In this document: piece after piece, positions 18,719-26,343 of the stretch
Position numbering within the stretch: the stretch's first letter is position 1
Layout of the letters: every line of letters starts with the position of its first letter
From: Calothrix sp. PCC 7103
GTDB lineage: Bacteria > Cyanobacteriota > Cyanobacteriia > Cyanobacteriales > Nostocaceae
NCBI RefSeq assembly: GCF_000331305.1
Contig: NZ_KB217478.1
Span: forward strand, 2,694,151-2,758,150
Length of the DNA stretch: 64,000 nucleotides
Direction: 5' to 3'
Translations under genes and position numbers: made by a program
The notes under the pieces: model-generated
The model's database searches: none
What the model saw: the letters and a program-made list of their open reading frames with translations, nothing else
Told to the model about the DNA's origin: nothing

Positions 18719-21259
18719 TTAAACTATTTCCGAAAGAATTTTTAACCAGTTAGGAATAGCAGCTTCCTGTGGAGACTCCTTATCCGCTAAATACCTTAGC
18801 AACGCTTCTTTTTTTGAAATATTTTGCAAAGTTGGAATAATTTCGCCCAGAATACCAGCTAACTCTTTATTTACTCGCTGATTAACTTCGCTAACATATT
18901 GAACAAGGTGTAAGCTGGCGCCTGCTGTAATTTCATCTCGCAATCGTAGTACAAGCATTTGCTGATTAGCAGGGGTACTTTTAATTTGGTTTGGTTTAAG
19001 TGACCAGTAAAAAATTGTACCAGTACTATGTTTCTCGTCTGGACTTGCGAGGGGAAATATTGTTTTAGGTACAAGACGTTGGTCTACGCTATCAATATCT
19101 GAGATAATCTCTTCCAACCATAACTTAGGGTCGCATCCAATAGTTAGTCGATAAAATAATTCTGCTGCTTCGGCACCAAACTTTGCTTCGATATCTTGTT
19201 CTAATTCGTCTTTTTGTTCCAAAGTTAAAATTCCTTGAAGTTGCTCACGTTGTGGAGCTATCTCATAAGATAATTGATTTAATAAGTCTATGACAGCCTG
19301 ACGAATGCGTTCTCCTGCAAAGCTTTCTAATTCTTGGATTGTTTTTTCAAATATAGGATAAAATTCCTCGCTTTTATTAGGGATGGAACTAGTAGCTTTA
19401 TTGCCACGATCAAATAACTTACCTGCTACACCTTTAGATTCTGTAAATGTAATAATGCCGTTATTGGCTTTATTAAATAGTAAAGTCCATTCGTTCCAAT
19501 TAATAACCTTAAAAATTAACTCTTCTTTGACTGCTTCTGCAACAGATATACCCGCACGATTTTTAAGTGGTTCTTTGCCCAAATTTCTTTGGAAGTTTCT
19601 ATAGATTTTATCTAGGGTTTGAATTGTCGAACGCAAATCATTTAAAGCTTGACTTTCTTTTATAGGTATTCCTTGTTCTTCAATTTTTTCTAATTCATCT
19701 CTGAGTTCCTGCTGTTGTTTGCACAAAACTTCGTAAGCTCTAGTAGTATCTTCGTATAATTGTCTTTGACCGTGAGTATAAGCGTGAGTTTGAATTAATT
19801 CCCGCAATCTACCAATACCACCATCAGTAGCAAAATAACCAAGCTGTTTACCAAGAGTGCTACGTGGGTCAGAAGTTTGTAAATTTTGGCTCAACTTTCC
19901 CCATTTATCACGCATCCGTTTGGATAAATCTAAAAATCCCGGATAATCTAAATTAGCCAAAAAATCTGGAGAAGCAACCGTTACGTTACTCGAACGCTTT
20001 GCTAGGTCTGCGATACCCATTAATTGGTCTAAAAATATAATTCGCTCTTTTTGGGTTGTAAATGCAGAAGCTTGGTCAATAGTTGTTCTAAGAACATTCA
20101 ATTTTTCTAGAACATCTGTTTCTGATATCAATTGTGAATTGTCAACAAGTTTATCAAGTTCTCTTTCACCTCCTTCACTTTCTAAAGGTAATTGATTAAA
20201 TCTGCCTATCCCAACTAATATCAAATCCTTGAGGTCTTGTCCTGGACGCTCTTGCTGCATCATCGTAAAGATTTCGTTTGCACGGTCGCTTCCAGTCGAT
20301 TTACCATTTAGCAGCAACAATACAGTCTGTACATCTTTTAATTCCTTCAAAGACAAATATCTATCACGCACTCCTGAATTAGCGGCGCCTAAACCAGGAA
20401 AATCAAGTAAAATAAATGGACTGAGACCTTGGTCTGTAGAAATATCCCAGATATCTTTGGAAATTTTGACTTGAATATCTACTCGCTTAATAAGAGGGAA
20501 AGTGTTTTGCATCAAACGTGCAGGAAGCGTCTGAGGTGCATTCGGTAAAGAGATGGGAGCTTTTGGTAATTCTTGAAAACTAAAATTTTGGATTGCCATT
20601 GGCATTTCAGGTAACTTTAACCCTTCACATGCAGTATCGGCACCTATTAAGTAGCTACGACCACACATTGCCTTACCATAAGCTATATAAGCTCGGATAA
20701 ATATTACCAACTCCCGCAGCAAATAACGCAACTCTAAATTTTTGCTGCTATTCCAAGACTCTTCACACCACTGTATAATATTATCTGAATTTAGCGTTAG
20801 CGTTGCTGGAGGCGCCTTTGTAATTCCTACTGCTCTGGCACGTCGAGAAGCTTCAGCTAACATAAATTGCAGGCACTCGTTAACTTCATCATCAGTAAGA
20901 TAATTTACTGTATAGTCATCAACTTGTGTTGTCTTAAAACCAGGTTGGGGAATTAAATGAATAGCAGTAACGTTACCTGTAGTTGGGTTTTCACTGACTG
21001 GTAAAGAATCTGCGTATCCAATTAGACAACCTAATAATAAAGTTTTACCACTACTAAATTCCCCCATTACACCAATTTTGACTGGTGATGTGGCAAGCTC
21101 AACGGTTTTCTCGGCAGCTTTGCGAAGTTTAACAATACACCCATCTAAACTACCAGGAACCCAGTCCCCTTGCATATGCAAGTTTGGGGGTACTAACTCT
21201 AGTTGTTTGAGTAAAAATTCGCCCTTATCTTTATAATCTCTCAGCTTATCCAGTTCCAT
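18719..21259 (-). CDS. Dynamin-like large GTPase
   Basis: 846 residues from the ATG at 21257-21259, which has GGGGA about 8 nt upstream. An upstream in-frame start at 21331 would add an unlikely Ile/Tyr/Cys-rich leader. The G1 P-loop GEFSSGKT is at residues 66-73, a switch-like threonine segment NPTTGNVTA follows, and G3 is DFPGLG (about 287-292). The C-terminal half is long, helical and charged (KQQQELRDELEKIEEQG), as expected for a dynamin stalk. Bacterial dynamin-like proteins remodel membranes, and several act in anti-phage defence or envelope stress. First gene of the operon with the Hsp70-like ATPase. Confidence 0.85.
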   Translation of the reverse strand: MELDKLRDYKDKGEFLLKQLELVPPNLHMQGDWVPGSLDGCIVKLRKAAEKTVELATSPVKIGVMGEFSSGKTLLLGCLIGYADSLPVSENPTTGNVTAIHLIPQPGFKTTQVDDYTVNYLTDDEVNECLQFMLAEASRRARAVGITKAPPATLTLNSDNIIQWCEESWNSSKNLELRYLLRELVIFIRAYIAYGKAMCGRSYLIGADTACEGLKLPEMPMAIQNFSFQELPKAPISLPNAPQTLPARLMQNTFPLIKRVDIQVKISKDIWDISTDQGLSPFILLDFPGLGAANSGVRDRYLSLKELKDVQTVLLLLNGKSTGSDRANEIFTMMQQERPGQDLKDLILVGIGRFNQLPLESEGGERELDKLVDNSQLISETDVLEKLNVLRTTIDQASAFTTQKERIIFLDQLMGIADLAKRSSNVTVASPDFLANLDYPGFLDLSKRMRDKWGKLSQNLQTSDPRSTLGKQLGYFATDGGIGRLRELIQTHAYTHGQRQLYEDTTRAYEVLCKQQQELRDELEKIEEQGIPIKESQALNDLRSTIQTLDKIYRNFQRNLGKEPLKNRAGISVAEAVKEELIFKVINWNEWTLLFNKANNGIITFTESKGVAGKLFDRGNKATSSIPNKSEEFYPIFEKTIQELESFAGERIRQAVIDLLNQLSYEIAPQREQLQGILTLEQKDELEQDIEAKFGAEAAELFYRLTIGCDPKLWLEEIISDIDSVDQRLVPKTIFPLASPDEKHSTGTIFYWSLKPNQIKSTPANQQMLVLRLRDEITAGASLHLVQYVSEVNQRVNKELAGILGEIIPTLQNISKKEALLRYLADKESPQEAAIPNWLKILSEIV

Positions 21260-21539
21260 AGAGTTATTCCCCATTTCACAAGAATTATATTTATTTGGAC
21301 AGTTATATATTAGATATATAATCAACGACAACTATGCGTGTTTCGGAAGATACTAAAATTTTCCGCAAGTCACCAGCAACAATTATTACTGGCAACGGAT
21401 GTAACGGATAGTTGATTCGTTTTACATTACAGCAAAGAGAAATAGAAAATTTAATACATATTTTTTATTTTTATAGTACGGCAAAAAACCGGACAAATCG
21501 AATTATAATTAAATTAACCTATATGTTTAGAGGCTACAC

Positions 21540-21845
21540 ATGACTGTTGTCAAAGGCTTTAATGAAAAACCAGAGCGTTCAAAAACTGAACGCTTGGAGG
21601 CTCGTCTTAGCAAAGAGCAAAAAGAATTGTTTCAGCGTGCGGCAGATATATTAGGGCTAACGCTAACAGATTTTGTAATTAGCAGCCTTCAAAGCGCTGC
21701 AAAACAAGCTATTCAAGAACACGAAATCATGATTTTGAGCCGACGCGACCAAGAAGTTTTTGTAGAAGCGCTCCTCAATCCGCCTGCTCCTAGCGCGAGA
21801 TTACGAGCTGCCGCTCAATCATATCAACAAAAAATGGGTTCTTAG
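21540..21845 (+). CDS. DUF1778/TacA-type antitoxin
   Basis: 101 residues. The N-terminal half is a ribbon-helix-helix domain (RLEARLSKEQKELFQRAADI, then TLTDFVISSLQSAA). The C-terminal tail (VFVEALLNPPAPSARLRAAA) is the type that wraps and blocks a GNAT toxin. It matches the DUF1778 family. RHH antitoxins usually bind their own promoter. The toxin gene starts 11 bp downstream. AGAGG lies just upstream of the ATG. Confidence 0.9.
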   Translation: MTVVKGFNEKPERSKTERLEARLSKEQKELFQRAADILGLTLTDFVISSLQSAAKQAIQEHEIMILSRRDQEVFVEALLNPPAPSARLRAAAQSYQQKMGS

Positions 21846-21856
21846 TTGGAGTATAG

Positions 21857-22369
21857 ATGAGCGCTGATAGCTTTGATTATTTGATAGAAGCCCTTGGTAA
21901 GCAGCATGACCAAACATTTTTTTGTTGCGGTGTCGAACCTTTAGACCGTTATTTGAAACAACAAGCTGGGCAAGATGCTCGTAAACGAGTAGCTGCACCT
22001 TTTGTTTTAATTGAAAAAAATTCTGGTACTGTTGCTGGTTATTATACTTTATGTGCTACTAGTATTGATATTGACGAATTACCTACTGAAATTGTGAAAA
22101 AGCTGCCGAAATATCCAGATGTTCCTGCAACGCTTCTTGGTCGTTTAGCTGTTGATCAAAACTTTCGTAAAAAGGGTTTGGGTGAAGTGCTGTTAATGGA
22201 TGCACTCAGCCGTTGTCTAAAAAACGAAATAGCTACAATGGCTGTTGTAGTAAGCGCTAAGGACGATAAAGCTCGTTCTTTTTACGAGCATTTTGATTTT
22301 ATTCGTTTTCCCGATTATCCTTACAGACTATTTTTACCAATGACAACGATTGCTAAAATGTTTGAGTAA
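21857..22369 (+). CDS. TacT-type GNAT acetyltransferase toxin
   Basis: 170 residues. The N-terminus has the hallmark FFCCGVEPLDRYLKQQAGQD, close to the F-x-C-G-x-x-x-LD pattern of TacT/AtaT relatives. The acetyl-CoA loop reads RLAVDQNFRKKGLGEVLL, and a C-terminal SFYEHFDF supplies the likely catalytic Tyr. Such toxins acetylate the amino group of charged tRNAs and stop translation; the preferred tRNA cannot be read from sequence. GGAG lies 6 nt before the ATG. The gene is intact. With the upstream antitoxin it forms a complete type II module. Confidence 0.9.
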   Translation: MSADSFDYLIEALGKQHDQTFFCCGVEPLDRYLKQQAGQDARKRVAAPFVLIEKNSGTVAGYYTLCATSIDIDELPTEIVKKLPKYPDVPATLLGRLAVDQNFRKKGLGEVLLMDALSRCLKNEIATMAVVVSAKDDKARSFYEHFDFIRFPDYPYRLFLPMTTIAKMFE

Positions 22370-22486
22370 GTAGATTGCAATAACCTGTTTCGTCTTACAA
22401 AGTATTTTTAACAACATAATTTATTTTGTTCTCACTGCATCACATACCTTAATATTTTTTACTTTCAACATTTTATTCTTGATATT

Positions 22487-22516
22487 TGTAGAGACGCGAT
22501 ATATCACGTCTCTACA
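22487..22516. terminator. Palindromic hairpin between convergent genes
   Basis: Nearly perfect palindrome: tgtagagacg faces cgtctctaca around cgatatatca, followed by tttt on the plus strand. It lies between the stops of the TacT-type gene (22369) and speD (22572) and can serve as a bidirectional terminator. It belongs to the GTAGAGACG dispersed family. Confidence 0.6.
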
Positions 22517-22571
22517 TTTTAATTCATGCGTCTATTCAGCAATGCCATTTATTCAGTTGTACGAGGAAGTG

Positions 22572-23135
22572 CTATACGACTTCGATATGTGGTTGAACAG
22601 TTGGTGAAAATCTTCCGCGTGGAAGTTTCATTAATATGTGCTTACCAGATTTAAATGCTTGTGCAATATACTCGCAAGCTTCTACTGGTTTAGCATGTTC
22701 ACCACATGTAAATACATCTGCCGCCAAATATCCATTCTCGGGCCAAGTATGAATCGAAATATGAGACTCGGCTAATAGCGCTAGCGCAGTTACTCCTTGA
22801 GGATGGAACTGGTGTGCTATTTTATCGAGTAAGGTTGAGCGTGCAGTTGTAGCTGCTTCCTCTAAAGTATTTCTGATGAACTCAATATCGTTGAGTAAGT
22901 TTGGTGGGCAGCCATATAGTTCTAAAATGCAGTGTACTCCAACGGGAACCTCTGGATCCTGCGGAGTGAAATTTGTAAAATCGGCGAGTGCTGCCTGAGA
23001 TTCTAAACTGCTTATTGTTTCGGCAGTTGAGAGTGTACTACTATTACCTAACTCGTTGGTGAAGTTGGTATCAAGACCGTCAACTTTGACTTCGTTCACG
23101 GTACAGCCGCCAATTTCATAACGCGAATCTTCCAT
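22572..23135 (-). CDS. speD: S-adenosylmethionine decarboxylase proenzyme
   Basis: 187 residues. The self-cleavage site is in LLAESHISIHTWPE, between Glu123 and Ser124, where Ser becomes the pyruvoyl group. His129 and Cys144 (DVFTCGEH) are the expected processing and catalytic residues. The product makes decarboxylated SAM for spermidine synthesis. The core (about residue 64 on) matches the usual 120-130-residue class 1B enzyme. A 63-residue Ser/Thr/Glu-rich N-terminal extension is extra. AGGA upstream of the 23135 ATG supports the long start, though a shorter product cannot be excluded. Confidence 0.92.
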   Translation of the reverse strand: MEDSRYEIGGCTVNEVKVDGLDTNFTNELGNSSTLSTAETISSLESQAALADFTNFTPQDPEVPVGVHCILELYGCPPNLLNDIEFIRNTLEEAATTARSTLLDKIAHQFHPQGVTALALLAESHISIHTWPENGYLAADVFTCGEHAKPVEACEYIAQAFKSGKHILMKLPRGRFSPTVQPHIEVV

Positions 23136-23267
23136 TTCGATGTTCCTACAAACATAAAATTACTACAAGGTCAATTGTTGTGATGGTGCCTATAGCTTTG
23201 CGGTAAAGGACTGCACGCTCTAACACTGTCACAAGTTAACAATCATAGCAGCTAATTATCACTTTCG

Positions 23268-24176
23268 CTATCGAAAAAACCACAACCATAAAGGTAGGGT
23301 TATCAGTAATATCATGGAGCCAAGCGCTAAGGTTGTCACTGCAAGCTCTCTATCTAAATTAAAAGTTTCGGCGAGTACTAAAGTCGCAAAGGCTGGAGGC
23401 ATTGCCATTTGTAATACTAAGACTTGAGCTGTTTTTCCTGTTAATCCAAAACTAGACAAGCTTATACCCAATATAAGGGGAACTATAATCATTTTTATTG
23501 TCAGGCTGATACTTGCCAATTTCAAACTACCCCAGGAGGTGAGTTTGCTTAGTCGCATCCCTATTAGTATCAAAGAAGCGGCTATTGAACTCCACGCGAC
23601 AACATCTAAGTATGATACTACTAGTGTTGGTAATGTGATTTGCCGTATAAGCAAACCTGCTGCAAAACTCCACAAAGCAGGGTTAATGATAATTGCTTTT
23701 ATGACATTCCAGTAGTTGTTTACATTTTCTCCATATTGTGCAGCTAATGCTACACCTAAACCATAGGCGCCTATAGTAGTACCGAGCAAATCATAAAAAA
23801 GTGCCCAGGCAAAGTATTGTGTACCAACTAGCGATAATATAACTGGGTAGCCAAGGTATCCAGTATTACCGACCATTGAAGCTAATAGCAAACTTCCTTG
23901 AGTTGGCTTTTGTAGTGAAGACTTTGTGATACGAATAGCTAACCAACAAAGTGAGGCACCGAAAAAAATTGCAGTAAATGCAATTGCAGGTGCAATCCAG
24001 ATTTGTCCTGATAAATCGGTTTTACGCAAAAAAGCTACAATGCTTGTGGGTACTCCTACCCAAAACAGTAGTTTACCCAAACACACAGGAACCGTTGCAG
24101 GAAGCGTCCGTCCTAGGATAAAACCAATTAAGGCTAAACCAAGTAACTTTGCGTATAGTTCAATGAGACTTGACAT
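23268..24176 (-). CDS. AEC-family (auxin efflux carrier-like) permease
   Basis: 302 residues from the ATG at 24174-24176 (MSSLIELYAKLLGLALIGF). An in-frame ATG at 24227 exists, but its 17 extra residues are encoded by an AGAAACCTGGTTTCT repeat and are rejected. About ten hydrophobic segments in two halves match the AEC family, with the GNTGYLGYPV motif in the middle. Bacterial members carry malate, malonate or other small organic acids; the substrate here is unknown. Confidence 0.85.
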   Translation of the reverse strand: MSSLIELYAKLLGLALIGFILGRTLPATVPVCLGKLLFWVGVPTSIVAFLRKTDLSGQIWIAPAIAFTAIFFGASLCWLAIRITKSSLQKPTQGSLLLASMVGNTGYLGYPVILSLVGTQYFAWALFYDLLGTTIGAYGLGVALAAQYGENVNNYWNVIKAIIINPALWSFAAGLLIRQITLPTLVVSYLDVVAWSSIAASLILIGMRLSKLTSWGSLKLASISLTIKMIIVPLILGISLSSFGLTGKTAQVLVLQMAMPPAFATLVLAETFNLDRELAVTTLALGSMILLITLPLWLWFFR

Positions 24177-24184
24177 AATATGCG

Positions 24185-24250
24185 AGAAACCTGGTTTCTT
24201 GCTAAGATATTGTAATAACAATAACAATTTTGCATAGAAACCTGGTTTCT
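24185..24250. repeat. AGAAACCTGGTTTCT dispersed repeat pair
   Basis: Two palindromic arms (24185-24199 and 24236-24250) separated by 36 bp lie between the histidine kinase stop and the AEC start. They are the same family as 12623-12688 and 51933-51966, with CCTGG in place of CCCGG. Confidence 0.7.
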
Positions 24251-24257
24251 AAATAAC

Positions 24258-25382
24258 TCAGCATGTCGGTTTAGGCAGACGAAGCCAAAACCGTGAACCA
24301 CCTTCAGGACGTGGAGAGTAAGCTATCTCACCACCCCAGCGTTCAATAGTAATTCTACAAAAGTAAAGCCCTAACCCTATTCTTCCTGGTTTACTTCCTT
24401 GAGAGAATTTTTGAAATAAGTTTGCGACTGCATTCGGACACACACCACTTCCTTCATCATCTACAGCGGCGAAAATAAAATCACCATCTTGCCTTAAGTT
24501 AATTACTACCGTTGATTCTCTTGGGCTATGGCGGAATGCATTTTCTGCTAAATTTGATATTACCCTTTCTAAACGTGACTTATCCCCTACTACTCTCCAA
24601 TCAACTGTCATATTAACATCAGCGCCTCCCTGAATGTTTAACAGTAGCTTAATTCTGTTTAAAGTATAAGTAGGAGTTAAAAATTGTATAACTTCTTGAG
24701 TAACACTCAAAATATTAGGGGCGTTTTTGATATCGACATCAAAAGAATCAAGCGATTGTACATCAGCGGAAAAGGCATCTAAAACCTCTCTGATTAACAT
24801 TTCTTGCTTAACTGATTGTCTACGGCCTATTTCTAAACGTTCTTTTCCTTTAGTTGTTAAATTTTCAAATTCTAACAAAGCTAAACAACAATTGATCCCG
24901 CTTAATTGCCCAGCGATATCATGAATAATACAATGAATTAAAATTTCTTTTTTTTGATTTTCTTTGACTAATTGTTCGTAAGTCAATTGATTTTCGCGCG
25001 CTTTTTGGATGATAAATAGTTTTTCTTGATAATCTCCATCTTGTAATTCTACCAACAAAATTTTTTTATCTCCAACACAAATTGCTGAAGCTTCAAAATA
25101 TTGTTCTTTACCTCTTCTGTCGTACTCTGACCATGCACCCGAATCGAGCTTAGTAGCATTGCCTTCACGCCAAAATTCTTCGGCATCAATTAAAAAGTTT
25201 TCTAAAAATGGAAATTCTTGTTCAGGTATTAATAACACCATTCCCGATTCAAGATTACTACGACAAAAGAATCTTATCCAATTAGGAACAGTTCCTATTA
25301 TTCTAAATGAACCGGGTTCTATCCGCTCTAAAACCAAAATGTCTAACACAGCAAACAAATCTTCGGTAATGGAGTTACTCAT
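24258..25382 (-). CDS. Histidine kinase, last gene of the OmpA/GTPase operon
   Basis: 374 residues, no membrane helix, so cytoplasmic. Residues 1-130 form a sensor-like domain (FAVLDILVLERIEPGSFRI; FFCRSNL; FPFLENFLIDAEEFW). A HisKA-like helix follows with the candidate phosphoacceptor His in IIHDIAGQLSG. The HATPase domain shows the N box (NLAENAFRHSP), G1 (DDEGSG) and G2 (GRIGLGLYFC). No response regulator lies in the window. It starts 26 bp after the small PAS-like gene and ends the five-gene operon. Confidence 0.88.
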   Translation of the reverse strand: MSNSITEDLFAVLDILVLERIEPGSFRIIGTVPNWIRFFCRSNLESGMVLLIPEQEFPFLENFLIDAEEFWREGNATKLDSGAWSEYDRRGKEQYFEASAICVGDKKILLVELQDGDYQEKLFIIQKARENQLTYEQLVKENQKKEILIHCIIHDIAGQLSGINCCLALLEFENLTTKGKERLEIGRRQSVKQEMLIREVLDAFSADVQSLDSFDVDIKNAPNILSVTQEVIQFLTPTYTLNRIKLLLNIQGGADVNMTVDWRVVGDKSRLERVISNLAENAFRHSPRESTVVINLRQDGDFIFAAVDDEGSGVCPNAVANLFQKFSQGSKPGRIGLGLYFCRITIERWGGEIAYSPRPEGGSRFWLRLPKPTC

Positions 25383-25408
25383 GGTAATAACATGGTGCTT
25401 TTGATAAA

Positions 25409-25810
25409 TTATTGATTAAGAACTCGACTGATTTTTTCTTGCGATAGTGATAATTCATTTGCGTGTTGCTGAATCAGCGATAGTTGCATTTCATCGACTG
25501 TCGCATCTAAAAGTAATACCCAGTCACCTTCTTCGCTTGGAAACATATGAACATCAGCACAAATACCTTCCTCTGTTTTTAAACGAGGTAGGAATAAGCT
25601 CACACCATCCAATGGTAAAAGACCTTCTAAGAAAAAAATTTGCTGTCCAATATTTTTCCCTTTTTGTAAATTACCCACTCCGTAAGCTGCTAATTTACCT
25701 CCCCACGCTGACAATGCACCATCTTTTTTAACTAGAAGGTAAGCAAGTGAACGATTTTCGAGTAAAAGAGCAATCAAGTAAGCAATTACGGGAGTAGGAA
25801 GTTCTAACAT
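25409..25810 (-). CDS. Small PAS-like/sensor protein
   Basis: 133 residues. The core reads LVKKDGALSAWGGKLAAYG, then FFLEGLLPLDG, ICADVHMFP and GDWVLLLDAT, ending in a short helix. I recall this pattern in uncharacterised PAS-like domains beside Ras-like GTPases and kinases in several phyla, but could not verify it. The ATG (25808-25810) abuts the TAA of the GTPase gene (25811-25813), and GGAGGG lies inside the GTPase 3' end, so translation is coupled. A direct partner or regulator of that GTPase is a fair inference; it might also be compared with MglB/roadblock proteins. Confidence 0.7.
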   Translation of the reverse strand: MLELPTPVIAYLIALLLENRSLAYLLVKKDGALSAWGGKLAAYGVGNLQKGKNIGQQIFFLEGLLPLDGVSLFLPRLKTEEGICADVHMFPSEEGDWVLLLDATVDEMQLSLIQQHANELSLSQEKISRVLNQ

Positions 25811-26308
25811 TTATCCCTCCAGCATTTTCTTAGTGATAGTTTGAAAAACTTCTTCTACTCCTCGACCAGTTTTTGCGCTGGTTTTTACTATATTCCATCC
25901 CCTTTGCGTCAAGTCGTTAATTTCATCTATATCAATTTCCCATTCATCGCTTAAATCGCATTTATTCATAACCAGTACAAATGGAACTTTTCCAATCGTT
26001 TCTTCGACTTTAACTTGTAAATTAAAAGCTTTTTCTAAGGTACTATGTCGAGTCCCATCAACTACTAACAAGTAAGCTGATGAACCACGCAAGTAAGACA
26101 TACGTACTTTTTGAAATTCATCTTCACCATATAAATCCCATAAAATTAGATTTAACTCTTTATCATTATAATTAATTGTTTTTTTATCAATCTTTACGCC
26201 AACGGTAGTTTGGTATTTTTCCGAAAAAATGCTGTGGACAAATCTTGCGATTAAACTCGTCTTCCCTGTTGCAAATGAACCGACCATACAAACTTTTTTT
26301 TGAAGCAT
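25811..26308 (-). CDS. Ras/Rab-like small GTPase
   Basis: 165 residues, the size of a bare Ras domain. G1 is GSFATGKTSL, the switch I Thr lies in YQTTVGVKI, G3 is LWDLYGEDEF (DxxGE in place of DxxGQ), G4 is NKCD and G5 is TSAKTG. No lipidation motif is present at the C-terminus. The aspartate and the missing glutamine in G3 suggest slow or assisted GTP hydrolysis. Neighbours are an OmpA-type envelope protein upstream and a PAS-like protein and kinase downstream, which suggests a polarity or envelope signalling switch, as MglA is in myxobacteria. Confidence 0.88.
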   Translation of the reverse strand: MLQKKVCMVGSFATGKTSLIARFVHSIFSEKYQTTVGVKIDKKTINYNDKELNLILWDLYGEDEFQKVRMSYLRGSSAYLLVVDGTRHSTLEKAFNLQVKVEETIGKVPFVLVMNKCDLSDEWEIDIDEINDLTQRGWNIVKTSAKTGRGVEEVFQTITKKMLEG

Positions 26309-26343
26309 ATAAAAGTAACAAAACCTCTGCCTACCGTTAATTG

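Noticed and set aside
24177-24227. Longer N-terminus of the AEC permease
   Set aside because: The extra residues are encoded by the AGAAACCTGGTTTCT dispersed repeat.
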